A stretch of 19,838 nt of DNA from JBGQAS01 sp964498605 (lineage in GTDB: Bacteria; Chloroflexota; Anaerolineae; Anaerolineales; Anaerolineaceae), in NCBI GenBank assembly GCA_964498605.1, contig CAZCHK010000040.1, forward strand, positions 1-19,838, given 5' to 3'. The position numbers and the translations under genes were made by a program. This document shows positions 1-7,388 of this stretch, piece after piece; position 1 is the first letter of the stretch, and each line of letters begins with the position of its first letter. A model generated the notes under the pieces. The model was not told the origin of the DNA. It saw only the letters and a program-made list of their open reading frames with translations, and searched no databases.

Positions 1-1
1 A

Positions 2-97
2 CTGCAAGTAGAAGAGCTAGGAACCTTAAGAAAAGATGGATATTTCTGACGTGAAATTACAGAAAAAGGGTTGCACAATCAGAGTTTAAGCTTGTAA
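2..97 (+). other. possible 3' end of a truncated, interrupted gene
   Basis: Reading frame 2 gives a plausible short C-terminus, LQVEELGTLRKDGYF, ending in TGA at 47-49. The same frame then continues REITEKGLHNQSLSL to TAA at 95-97. The joined text (Leu-rich helix, then GYF, then T-E-K-G) looks somewhat like the wing of a winged-helix protein with a nonsense codon in the middle. The upstream part lies outside the window, so this could be a normal gene end at 47, a decayed gene, or chance. Confidence 0.2.
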
Positions 98-388
98 TGT
101 AGACTCATTTCAAATAGATATTCATTGTAACGGGATAACAATCATTGATACACCAACGCGAATCATTTTTTGGGATCCACCCATAATACGGTGGAATGAT
201 AACTTTGCGTTTCACTTTTTTAGTAAATTGGGAAGGAACAGACGCTGCAGACCATTCAGGATGACAAACTGAAAGGTGTCGTGTAGACGTACCAGAGTCT
301 GAAATTTGTAAAAACAGCTTGCGACCCGCCAGCGCACGCTTACAACAAATAATCGCTTTCCAAGCAGGATCATTGGCAAATAAAAAAT
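98..388. other. AT-rich intergenic stretch, no gene recognised
   Basis: This stretch is visibly richer in A and T than the genes to its right and has no start with a ribosome binding site and no recognisable protein. A short hairpin is present (TCCACC at about 176-181 with GGTGGA at about 190-195). A minus-strand open frame (212-520) runs through part of it, but its translation matches no family I know and its start lies inside the plus-strand ORF at 389-751. Confidence 0.4.
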
Positions 389-751
389 GTGAACAATGTC
401 ATCGAATCGTTGACGCTTGGTCAGCATAAGGGACTGCACCTCGGCGGTTTGAAGGAACCACTCTGCGTGACCGCTATTGATCCGATCATCGGAGACGTGA
501 CTGTCAGTCCAAAAGCCCACCCGGCAGTGGAACGCTTGACCGCCGGTATACTGACTTGTATCGTGTTCGAGGAGCTGACCATCCCGCTTGAGAGCACCGC
601 TCGCTGCCGTTCAAATCAGGCGGAGGTTACCTGCCTGATTACACCTCTATCTATCACTGATGTAAGCGTGCAGTTCAAGCAGCCGCAGTACTCTCCCACA
701 CTAGGCCAGTCGATCGTCTTTTCCCACTGCAAAAAATGTATTGGGAGTTAG
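389..751 (+). CDS. hypothetical protein, unrecognised (120 aa, GTG start)
   Basis: I do not recognise this protein. The frame is open from 353, and the first usable start is GTG at 389, which has no clear ribosome binding site. In favour of it being coding: third codon positions from about 430 to 700 are mostly G or C, the translation alternates beta-like hydrophobic segments (VTAIDPIIGDVTV, GILTCIVFEELTIPL), and a hairpin suited to termination begins 38 bp after the stop. It has five cysteines, the last two as CKKC near the C-terminus. It may be a decayed or truncated gene whose 5' part lies in the AT-rich stretch upstream. The antisense frame also stays open for much of this span, so the strand is not certain. 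Confidence 0.3.
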   Translation: MNNVIESLTLGQHKGLHLGGLKEPLCVTAIDPIIGDVTVSPKAHPAVERLTAGILTCIVFEELTIPLESTARCRSNQAEVTCLITPLSITDVSVQFKQPQYSPTLGQSIVFSHCKKCIGS

Positions 752-789
752 GATCATCAAAGCAACGGGTAATTGTTAGTGTAAACCAC

Positions 790-815
790 AAACCACCAAA
801 AATTTTGGGTGGTTT
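790..815. terminator. hairpin between convergent ends, likely bidirectional terminator
   Basis: AAACCACC (790-797) pairs perfectly with GGTGGTTT (808-815) across a 10-nt A/T-rich loop. It lies 17 bp beyond the stop of the LCP gene and 38 bp beyond the stop of the plus-strand ORF at 389-751. The stem itself ends in A's and T's on both strands, but there is no long separate T-run, so strength is uncertain. Confidence 0.5.
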
Positions 816-832
816 CTTAGCATTTGGATCCT

Positions 833-2410
833 TTACTGCATCGGGTTGTTATACGCCCAGGAATCACCCAGCAAGACAGCAATGTCCACGCTGGCATTGG
901 GGTCGTACTTGTTGTAAATGGAGTTGGATGGTACGCCAAACAGTTCAGACAGATATTTCAGCGTGTAAGGTTTGGCGTTGTACACTTCAATGACACATCC
1001 AGATGATACGGTCGTAGCGTTGGCAACCTGTGTGACCTTAACACCCTGGCTCTCCAGATAGCTCTGGGTCTGCTCTCCCAGCCCGGCAGTGTAGGTGGCA
1101 TTGTACAGCACCACGCGCGCGGCTTCAACCTGGAGGTTGTTGCTGCTTCCGCTTGCCATCGGGCTGGTCGTGCCGCCGGTGTTGAAGATCGAATCGCGGA
1201 TGAAGCGGATCTCTTCGGGGATGGGTAGGTAAATGGATAGCCCGTCCGGAGATGTCGATTGGATCAGCTGGTCACCAGTGATGGATGCTTTGATGATGTT
1301 TCCATCAGGCATCATTAATACTGTCGTCGCCAGCTGCAGCGCCTGATCCAGACTGAGGTCAGTTTTCACGCCGCTGGAAACCTCCGCGTACAGCGCTGGC
1401 GCTCTGGCGATCAGCAAAGGCAGCATATCAAAGCGCATCACTCGGTCTTTCAACGACATGATGATCTCCTGCTGGTGCGAGGAGCGGGCAAAATCCCCCC
1501 CGTCGATCTTGCGATTGCGGGCGTACGCCAGAGCCAATGAACCAGTCAGTGTTACGGTCTCGCCACCTTTCAACGTGATTTTTTGTGCCTGTTTGTACTC
1601 TTGTAAATATATTTGAGGAATGGATTCATATGATCCATCCGGATTCCCTTTCATGTACGAATAAGATCCATCCGCATTTAGCGTCTTAATTACCTCTACA
1701 CCATCTCTGGAATCAATGTAGAAGGTAAGTAAGTTGCTGCTGTCTTGCAGTACGATATCAGTTTCCGGGGTTATCTGCACGCCATCCAGTTCATCCACGA
1801 TGCGGATGAAGGCGTTGAAGTTCAGGCTCACGTAGTAATCGACCGGAACACCCAGAAGCATCGAGACGGTGTCTTTGGCGACCTGTGGCCCCCCACCAGG
1901 CATGTTGTACTGCTCGCCAAGGAAGTGAGCCGTGGTGATCTTGCCGTAATCAAACCCGGGGATGTTGACCCACAGGTCGCGCGGGATGCTGAGCATGCCA
2001 GCGGTGTTCGAAACCGGATCAATGGTAAACAGGATCATTGAGTCCGTGCGGGATGCCTCTCCAGTGATGTTGTCGCAGTACTCGTACGTGTGCGTCTCGT
2101 CGCATTCGCGGTAATCCAACCCGAAAAAGAGAATGTTCACGCGTGATTTGCCATTCCACGGCACGGGGGTGATCGAAGAGAGGATCTCCTCGGAGATGCT
2201 GCCTGCATCATTTGGATCGGAAGAAGTGCCGCTCGTGATCGGCGCGCCTGGCAGATCGGTCAGCGTCCAACCGGATATGAAGCTCCGAATGAAATTGAAG
2301 CCGACAATCGAAGTGATGACGGCGAGTACCAGGAATATGCCCAACAGCGTCAGACCCAGCGGGTCCCGCCAGGGTTTGAACTGCTTCAGTGCTTCAAGTT
2401 TTTTGTTCAT
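833..2410 (-). CDS. LytR-CpsA-Psr (LCP) family membrane protein with LytR_C domain
   Basis: LCP enzymes transfer undecaprenyl-linked glycopolymers onto the cell wall or other acceptors outside the membrane. The 525-aa protein has a cytoplasmic N-terminus, one membrane segment (about residues 19-40), and an LCP domain (about 90-320). Conserved basic and acidic residues are visible: SRTDS (R121, D123), SIPRD (R144, D145), and YARNR...DFAR (R298, R300, D306, R309). A LytR_C domain follows at about 430-517 (VVLYNATYTAGLG, then the VDIAVLLG end). The ATG at 2410 is chosen because it has AGGTG about 8 nt upstream and starts just before the membrane segment; the longer frame to 2632 would run antisense through the Trm112-like gene. 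It is the last gene of a probable VanW-Trm112-LCP operon, 91 bp after the Trm112-like stop. Oddity: a segment at about 232-280 inside the LCP domain carries two DGSY repeats. Family confidence is high; the polymer is unknown. Confidence 0.93.
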   Translation of the reverse strand: MNKKLEALKQFKPWRDPLGLTLLGIFLVLAVITSIVGFNFIRSFISGWTLTDLPGAPITSGTSSDPNDAGSISEEILSSITPVPWNGKSRVNILFFGLDYRECDETHTYEYCDNITGEASRTDSMILFTIDPVSNTAGMLSIPRDLWVNIPGFDYGKITTAHFLGEQYNMPGGGPQVAKDTVSMLLGVPVDYYVSLNFNAFIRIVDELDGVQITPETDIVLQDSSNLLTFYIDSRDGVEVIKTLNADGSYSYMKGNPDGSYESIPQIYLQEYKQAQKITLKGGETVTLTGSLALAYARNRKIDGGDFARSSHQQEIIMSLKDRVMRFDMLPLLIARAPALYAEVSSGVKTDLSLDQALQLATTVLMMPDGNIIKASITGDQLIQSTSPDGLSIYLPIPEEIRFIRDSIFNTGGTTSPMASGSSNNLQVEAARVVLYNATYTAGLGEQTQSYLESQGVKVTQVANATTVSSGCVIEVYNAKPYTLKYLSELFGVPSNSIYNKYDPNASVDIAVLLGDSWAYNNPMQ

Positions 2411-2501
2411 AATACTACACCTGTGAACCAGATAAGTTGTCCTGTTAACGTTGCAAGAGTTATACCAGTGCGCTGAATCAGGAATTTCAGGGAAAAAATG
2501 T

Positions 2502-2729
2502 TTATTTGATCTTCGGCGGGGGGATGGGCAGCTTATCCTTTTCCGTCGTGATCCATTTGTCACCTTCGCTGATGAGCATGACGGGAATATCCTCCACGAT
2601 GGGGTACTTCCGCCCGCACTCGTTGCACACAAACCAGGCTTTTTTATAGTACTCCAGCAGCCCTTCTTTTTCCTTCACGCAAACCGGACAGCGTATGATC
2701 TCCAGCAGTTTCTCGGATAATTTATACAT
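2502..2729 (-). CDS. Trm112-like small zinc-binding protein
   Basis: This 75-aa protein has two CxxC pairs (C14/C17 and C35/C38) in the Trm112/YcaR pattern: a helix with IIRCPVC, a strand, CNECGRKYPI, and the typical ending VEDIPVMLI. Family members bind one zinc ion and in characterised cases act as small partners or stabilisers of methyltransferases; bacterial roles are mostly unknown. The ATG at 2729 has AGGTGA 4-5 nt upstream. The last 20 residues are charged and proline-rich (PIPPPKIK). It sits 42 bp after the VanW gene and before the LCP gene on the same strand, so it is probably co-transcribed with two envelope genes, a link that is context only. Confidence 0.88.
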   Translation of the reverse strand: MYKLSEKLLEIIRCPVCVKEKEGLLEYYKKAWFVCNECGRKYPIVEDIPVMLISEGDKWITTEKDKLPIPPPKIK

Positions 2730-2771
2730 GTGTCACCTGATAGACAACGATTTTACCATGCCCGGAGATGT

Positions 2772-4643
2772 TCATTCGCCTGCCTCGGCAGCCAGCACCG
2801 CTTCCAGATCGGTCCCAGGACCGTACTCCCAAACCTCTCCCCAGGGCAGGAAGTGAGTGTAAAAGCGGTCGGAAAAGTGCACACTGCCGTCTTTGTACAC
2901 CGTGCGGTTGACGGTCACATCCGCGCCTTCGGCTTTCCACTCCACCTGCACCACCTCGCCCAGGTTCAGCTCAGGGTTCTCCCTGTAGGCAACTTCGGGT
3001 GGTTCAATGATGTTGACCGGACCAGTGGTCGTCCAGTCCACGCTGCGCCCGTCGCTGGTGGAGTAGAACTTCCACACAATGGACTGACTGCCGGGATAGA
3101 CATAGGTTTCCATGAGCAGCCAGTAGGGCGTGTCATTGGTGAATTTGAGATCGACGATAGGCACGTACACCGTGGCGTCCATGCCCGCCAGCTGGGCGGA
3201 GCGTCCCGAAGCCGTTTGTTCATAATATCCGACCCGGTAGGCGTGCGCGTGGCGCTCCACAATGGGGAAGCCGGCAAAGAAGGCCGCCCTGAAGAGTGTC
3301 GTGCTCACCTGGCACACCCCGCCACCAACGCCTTTGACCGTCTGGTCGCCGACGATGATCAGCGCCTCGGCGTAGCCGTTGTCCAGGCTGACGTCCCCCA
3401 GCGCGTCCGCCATGGAAAAGGTTTCTCCCGGTGCCACCAGCAGCCCCAGAAAGCGCGCGGCGGCGATCTGGATGTTGTTCACCCGGTCAGCAGACGATCC
3501 CCGGAAATAACTGGTCTCCACGTGCACCAGTTCGGTGATGCCCAGCTGCTCACCGCTCATGTCGTCTGTCACGGGAGGATTGGTGATGTCGAAGATCAGA
3601 TTGCCCTGGTAGAGGTCCTTGGCGATGTTCTCGTGCACCGATGCCGCTGTCTGGTCGATGTCGAGCACCCGTCCGATCACAGCCGGTTCTTTAAGTTCCA
3701 GCAGTCCGCTGTCATCATTAAATATGAAGCGCGGGTTTTCCGGCTCCCGGTCAAGGTCCGGGGCAACGCCAGCCAGGTAGGCGCGCAACAGAGCGTCATC
3801 CAGCACTACCTCGATCTGGCCGTTCGATTCGCCCTCGCTGGCGGGTTTGAATGCCAGCAGTTTCGCCATGTCCGGGGGCTCGATGGCAATGGCTTCCGTG
3901 CCGTCCAGGTGCGCTTCCGGCACAAGCAGAACAAAGGGGGATCGCAGCAGGATCTGCGCCTTTTCAGCGGCGGACGTGGCGTCCAGCACCAGCGGCGCGG
4001 CTTCCCTGACCACCAGGTCCACCTGTCCGCTCTGCAGCCTCATCAGCTGATCGCGCAGCGCGCTGATGGTCGCATCGATGTCCACTTTGTGCCCGATGGA
4101 ACCGTTGTTCACGCGAACATTGATCCCGTCGATCGTCACGCTGGCTTCCACCGGTTCGATGTCCACCTGCTGGGCGATGCTGCTGACAAACTGGAAAGCC
4201 TGCTGCTGGTTGAAAATGAAAACCGGAGACGCCGCGCGCCCGTAGCGCGCGATGGAGAACTGCTCCAGCAGGCTGCCCAGCAGCCCCGCGGAACGCCCCA
4301 GGATGAAAGCCTGCTGCGCCGAGGCAGCCGGATCGACCATGAACCCCAGCTGGTTGGGACTGGCGTCCCAGTACTGATCTGCAAAGGTGACGCGGATGCT
4401 GCCCTCAACGGGATAAGCCAGCTGTTCGCGTATGGATACCGCCGCCTGATCGACGGTCAATCCGCCGACATCGATGCCCGCCACGCTCACGCCGCGGAAG
4501 ATCCGTCCGGCGTTGAAAAGTTGATGCCCGACCAGGTAAAGCGTCACCGCGGCAAGGAAAATACCCATGCCGATACCAACCGAAGCAAAAAAGCGCTTCA
4601 GCAAGCCCCGGTTGTCATGCAGGGACTGATTGATCATGCTCAT
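2772..4643 (-). CDS. VanW/YoaR family protein with peptidoglycan-binding-4 domains
   Basis: The protein (623 aa) is anchored by one N-terminal membrane segment (about 18-38), with the rest outside the cell. Residues 45-65 (GVSVAGIDVGGLTVDQA) are the usual start of YoaR-type proteins. Two PG_binding_4-like repeats follow (about 80-195 and 210-345), then the VanW domain (about 375-505) with APGETFSM, GGGVCQVSTTLF and RHAHAYRVGYYE. The C-terminal segment (about 545-605) is G5-like. VanW proteins occur in vancomycin-resistance clusters and more widely in cell-envelope loci; the activity is not established. The ATG at 4643 lacks a Shine-Dalgarno, but an extended -10 (TGTTATAAT) ends 9 nt before it, so the transcript may start almost at the ATG. 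A second in-frame ATG lies two codons in. It is the first gene of the likely operon leading to the Trm112-like and LCP genes. Confidence 0.92.
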   Translation of the reverse strand: MSMINQSLHDNRGLLKRFFASVGIGMGIFLAAVTLYLVGHQLFNAGRIFRGVSVAGIDVGGLTVDQAAVSIREQLAYPVEGSIRVTFADQYWDASPNQLGFMVDPAASAQQAFILGRSAGLLGSLLEQFSIARYGRAASPVFIFNQQQAFQFVSSIAQQVDIEPVEASVTIDGINVRVNNGSIGHKVDIDATISALRDQLMRLQSGQVDLVVREAAPLVLDATSAAEKAQILLRSPFVLLVPEAHLDGTEAIAIEPPDMAKLLAFKPASEGESNGQIEVVLDDALLRAYLAGVAPDLDREPENPRFIFNDDSGLLELKEPAVIGRVLDIDQTAASVHENIAKDLYQGNLIFDITNPPVTDDMSGEQLGITELVHVETSYFRGSSADRVNNIQIAAARFLGLLVAPGETFSMADALGDVSLDNGYAEALIIVGDQTVKGVGGGVCQVSTTLFRAAFFAGFPIVERHAHAYRVGYYEQTASGRSAQLAGMDATVYVPIVDLKFTNDTPYWLLMETYVYPGSQSIVWKFYSTSDGRSVDWTTTGPVNIIEPPEVAYRENPELNLGEVVQVEWKAEGADVTVNRTVYKDGSVHFSDRFYTHFLPWGEVWEYGPGTDLEAVLAAEAGE

Positions 4644-4652
4644 TGTTTTAAG

Positions 4653-4661
4653 ATTATAACA
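4653..4661 (-). promoter_or_regulatory. extended -10 promoter of the VanW operon
   Basis: Reading the minus strand, TGTTATAAT is a perfect extended -10 (TGn plus consensus TATAAT). Only 9 nt separate it from the ATG at 4643. No good -35 hexamer is seen 16-18 bp upstream, which is usual for extended -10 promoters. The predicted RNA start is at or a base or two before the ATG. Confidence 0.6.
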
Positions 4662-4715
4662 TCCACGTCAATTCTAAATCTGTAGACGGAAATCGGATGG
4701 AAAAGTTCCCGCGCT

Positions 4716-5756
4716 TTATCCTGTCGGAGGGAAAAGGCGGCACAGGCCTCTCCACAGGCAGTTCCGCCAGGAGGTCTGATTGTGCCCGCCGCTGTACTCC
4801 TGGTAGCCATAGGGAATGTCCAGATCGGTCAGGAAACGCTTGAAGCGCAGATTTTCCCTGTAAAGGAAGTCCAGCCTGCCGTTGTCCAGCCAGATCTGGA
4901 TGGGAGGCTTGTTATTTTCGATGAGATCCCACACCAGTGGCCTGCGCTCCCAGATCTCAAACGCGCCGGACTGGCTGAGCGCTTTACCGAAGGTGTTCGG
5001 CAGACGGGCGGCAGCAAAGACGGACATCAGCCCGCCCATGGAGGAGCCCATCACACCGTGCGCGCCGGGATGCTTGTTTTCATCGATGAGCGAAAGCCTG
5101 CTGCGCGCCAGTTCCAGAACGTGCTGCTGCAGGAAAGCCACGGTCAGGTCGCTGCAGGCATACTCGAGGAAGCGCGCACTCGGGCTGCAGTCCACCATGG
5201 CCAGCCCCAAGGGTTCGATCTTCCCGGCGGCGATGAGGTTATCCACGGTGGTGGTGATCCTGCCGCGCCGGTAGTAATCGCGTCCATCCAGCACAACCAG
5301 CAGTTTCACGGGGTGGCTGACCTGCGGATCGTACAGCCACACATCACGCCGGGATGGCACGATCAAATTCTCAGCTTCCAGCCTGTGCCGGGTCACGCTA
5401 CCGCGCCTGATCCTCCCGTCATACATTGTCCATGGAGAAGGTGCTGCTTTAGGCATGTAGAAGTAGTTGTTATACCCGCCCAGCCCGTTGGAGCATTTGC
5501 GCAGATTGCGCGGGTCAAGGCAGTGTTCGCCTTCCAAAAGAAAGTGATATTCCACGTAGGCGTTTTCCGGCAGCGTATCCGTCAACCCCCACAGATCTTT
5601 GCCAATGCTGGTCAGTTCCACGCCCTCCCCCTCAGGATCCCAGCCCCACTTATCGCCCAGCAGACGGGGCGGCCTGTCACCCTCGAATAGAAAAGTGACC
5701 TGCTTGCCCTCGATGATGGGCGTGTTACGATCGGGATCGTTTTTCGGGTAATCCAT
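4716..5756 (-). CDS. Fes/enterochelin-esterase-like alpha/beta hydrolase
   Basis: The 346-aa protein has an N-terminal immunoglobulin-like segment of the CBM48/E-set type (about 15-105; TFLFEG...YVEYHFLLEG...DPRN) followed by an esterase-D/Fes-type hydrolase domain (about 110-345). The nucleophile is likely S239 in GSSMGG. The acid is probably D291 or D296 (WLDNGRLD), and the histidine is H325 in SGGHNQTSW, in the family order Ser-Asp-His. Related enzymes cleave siderophore or other esters; the substrate here is unknown, and no iron-uptake genes are nearby. Start choice: the ATG at 5756 has GAGG 9 nt upstream and begins just before the first domain. ATGs at 5774 and 5813 are open in frame, and a TATAAT at 5792-5797 (minus) would favour 5774 or 5756 over 5813. 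No signal peptide is seen, so it is probably cytoplasmic. Confidence 0.85.
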   Translation of the reverse strand: MDYPKNDPDRNTPIIEGKQVTFLFEGDRPPRLLGDKWGWDPEGEGVELTSIGKDLWGLTDTLPENAYVEYHFLLEGEHCLDPRNLRKCSNGLGGYNNYFYMPKAAPSPWTMYDGRIRRGSVTRHRLEAENLIVPSRRDVWLYDPQVSHPVKLLVVLDGRDYYRRGRITTTVDNLIAAGKIEPLGLAMVDCSPSARFLEYACSDLTVAFLQQHVLELARSRLSLIDENKHPGAHGVMGSSMGGLMSVFAAARLPNTFGKALSQSGAFEIWERRPLVWDLIENNKPPIQIWLDNGRLDFLYRENLRFKRFLTDLDIPYGYQEYSGGHNQTSWRNCLWRGLCRLFPPTG

Positions 5757-5833
5757 CCTTGCCTGCCTCGCAATCATTGTTATACTTATGAAATTATACA
5801 TTCCCCGCAACACAGTACGGATGTATAATCAAT

Positions 5834-5875
5834 CAGTGTAATTTCACTGTACGATAATGTGTTTTATACTATAAT
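5834..5875 (+). promoter_or_regulatory. promoter of the FAD-oxidoreductase operon with an overlapping inverted repeat
   Basis: A -35-like TTCACT (5843-5848) is followed after 16 bp by TATACT (5865-5870), which overlaps a perfect TATAAT (5870-5875). The inverted repeat CAGTG (5834-5838)/CACTG (5845-5849) overlaps the -35 and could be an operator. The start codon is at 5903, with GGGAG 6 nt upstream of it. Confidence 0.45.
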
Positions 5876-5902
5876 ACTCTCATCTGCACCCGGGAGCACG
5901 GC

Positions 5903-7387
5903 ATGAAACAAAACTATGATGTGATCATTATCGGGGCGGGTGTGGTCGGCGCCATGACGGCGCGCTTCCTCTCCCGCTACCAGCTGGATATCCTGCTCAT
6001 CGACAAGGACGCCGACGTGGGCATGGGCGCGTCTTCCGCCAATTCCGCCATCGTGCATGCCGGTTACGACCCCCTGCCCGGAACGCTCAAAGCGCTGCTC
6101 AACGTGCAGGCCAACGCCATGTGGGATTCGCTCGCCGGTGAGCTGGGCATCCCCTTCGACCGCCGCGGGGATTACGTGGTCGCCGTTGGCACCGAGGAAC
6201 TGCCCGCCATGGACCAGCTGGAGCAGCAGGGCATAAAAAACGGCGTGCCCGGCATCCACGTCATCTCTGCCGACGAGATGAAACACCGCGAGCCCAACAT
6301 CAACCCAAAAACAAGCGCCGCGCTGTGGGCCCCCACCGGCGGCATCTGTGATCCTTTCATGGCAACCGTCGCTGCCTCGGAGAACGCCGTCCAGAACGGC
6401 GCGGATGTTCTGCTGGAGACTGCCTTCGAGGATTTCATCTTCGAAGGCACGCGCGTCACCGGCATCAAGACCAACCGCGGAGAATTCGGCTGCCGCTGGG
6501 TGGTCAACGCCGCCGGGCTTTATTCAGACGCGGTAATGCACAAAGCCGGGGTGCGCCCCGAGTTCACGATCACGCCCCGCCGGGGGGAGTATCTCATCCT
6601 CGACCGGGCTGACCTGACCATCAACAACGTCCTCTTCCCGGTGCCAACCAGCGCCGGCAAGGGCATACTCGTCACCGCCACATTGCACGGCAACACCATC
6701 GTCGGACCCAACGCGCAGGTCATCGCTGACAAGGAGGATCACTCCGTCACTCGCGAGGGCATGGCGGAGCTGGCCGCCGGCGCCACCAAGCTGATCCCCG
6801 GATTGAATTTGCGCTCTGCCATCGCCGTCTTCGCTGGCCTGCGTGCCTACGGCAACGCCCCCTGCCAAACCCCCGGCGTGAAGTACGACAACGACTTCAT
6901 CGTCGAGGTCCCGGATCGGGTGCAGGGATTGGTCAACCTGGGCGGCATCGAATCCCCGGGACTGACGGCCGCCCCGGCCATCGCGCTGCGCGTGATCGAC
7001 CTGATGAAGGACGCGGGTGAGAAGTTCACAGAACGCAAAGGCTGGTGCCCCATCCGCCCAGCACGCCCCCACCTGCGCGATCTCAGCACCGCCGAGCAGA
7101 TGCAGCTGATCCGCAACAACCCCACTTACGGGCGCATCGTCTGCCGCTGCGAAAACGTCAGCGAAGGCGAGATCCTGGCCGAAATTCATGCCCCCCTGCC
7201 TGCCCGCACTTACGACGCCATCAAGCGCCGCACCTGGCTGGGTACCGGGCGCTGCCTGGGCGGGTTCGACATGCCGCGTGTCGTGGACATCCTCTCGCGC
7301 GAACTGGGCATCTCCCCGCTGGAGGTGACCAAGAAGGGTGACGGTTCACGCTTCCTGACCGGCATCACCAAGAAAGTGGAGGGCTGA
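5903..7387 (+). CDS. GlpA-like FAD-dependent oxidoreductase with BFD-like C-terminal domain
   Basis: The N-terminal DAO-type FAD domain (about 1-370) opens with YDVIIIGAGVVGAMTA (dinucleotide fold GAGVVG at 11-16) and contains SSANSAIVHAGY, a flavin-region motif of the glycerol-3-phosphate dehydrogenase/2-hydroxyglutarate oxidase group. The C-terminal segment (about 410-465) is BFD-like: CRCENVSEGEI (C414, C416), then GTGRCLGGFDMP (C451). The fourth cysteine expected in GGFC is Asp456. The 494-aa length fits the family. It is the first gene of an operon with the next two, 1 nt from the second, an arrangement known elsewhere as a GlpA-like protein plus oxidoreductase plus DUF1667 and often annotated as anaerobic glycerol-3-phosphate dehydrogenase. 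No glycerol kinase or transporter is in the window, so the substrate is not shown. GGGAG lies 6 nt before the ATG. Confidence 0.9.
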   Translation: MKQNYDVIIIGAGVVGAMTARFLSRYQLDILLIDKDADVGMGASSANSAIVHAGYDPLPGTLKALLNVQANAMWDSLAGELGIPFDRRGDYVVAVGTEELPAMDQLEQQGIKNGVPGIHVISADEMKHREPNINPKTSAALWAPTGGICDPFMATVAASENAVQNGADVLLETAFEDFIFEGTRVTGIKTNRGEFGCRWVVNAAGLYSDAVMHKAGVRPEFTITPRRGEYLILDRADLTINNVLFPVPTSAGKGILVTATLHGNTIVGPNAQVIADKEDHSVTREGMAELAAGATKLIPGLNLRSAIAVFAGLRAYGNAPCQTPGVKYDNDFIVEVPDRVQGLVNLGGIESPGLTAAPAIALRVIDLMKDAGEKFTERKGWCPIRPARPHLRDLSTAEQMQLIRNNPTYGRIVCRCENVSEGEILAEIHAPLPARTYDAIKRRTWLGTGRCLGGFDMPRVVDILSRELGISPLEVTKKGDGSRFLTGITKKVEG

Positions 7388-7388
7388 G

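Noticed and set aside
2411..2632. N-terminal extension of the LCP gene to 2632
   Set aside because: It would overlap the Trm112-like gene in another frame, with Arg/Ser-rich nonsense residues, and the ATG at 2410 has a good ribosome binding site just before the membrane segment.
2730..4685. 651-codon open frame on the plus strand
   Set aside because: It is antisense to the VanW gene, whose domains and motifs are unmistakable. The plus translation is rich in His, Arg and Gln with no domain, as expected for a shadow frame in GC-rich DNA.
4782..5690. 302-codon open frame on the plus strand
   Set aside because: It is antisense to the Fes-like esterase, which shows its catalytic motifs in order.
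6524..7189. 221-codon open frame on the minus strand
   Set aside because: It is antisense to the GlpA-like oxidoreductase; a low-complexity His/Gly/Asp-rich shadow.
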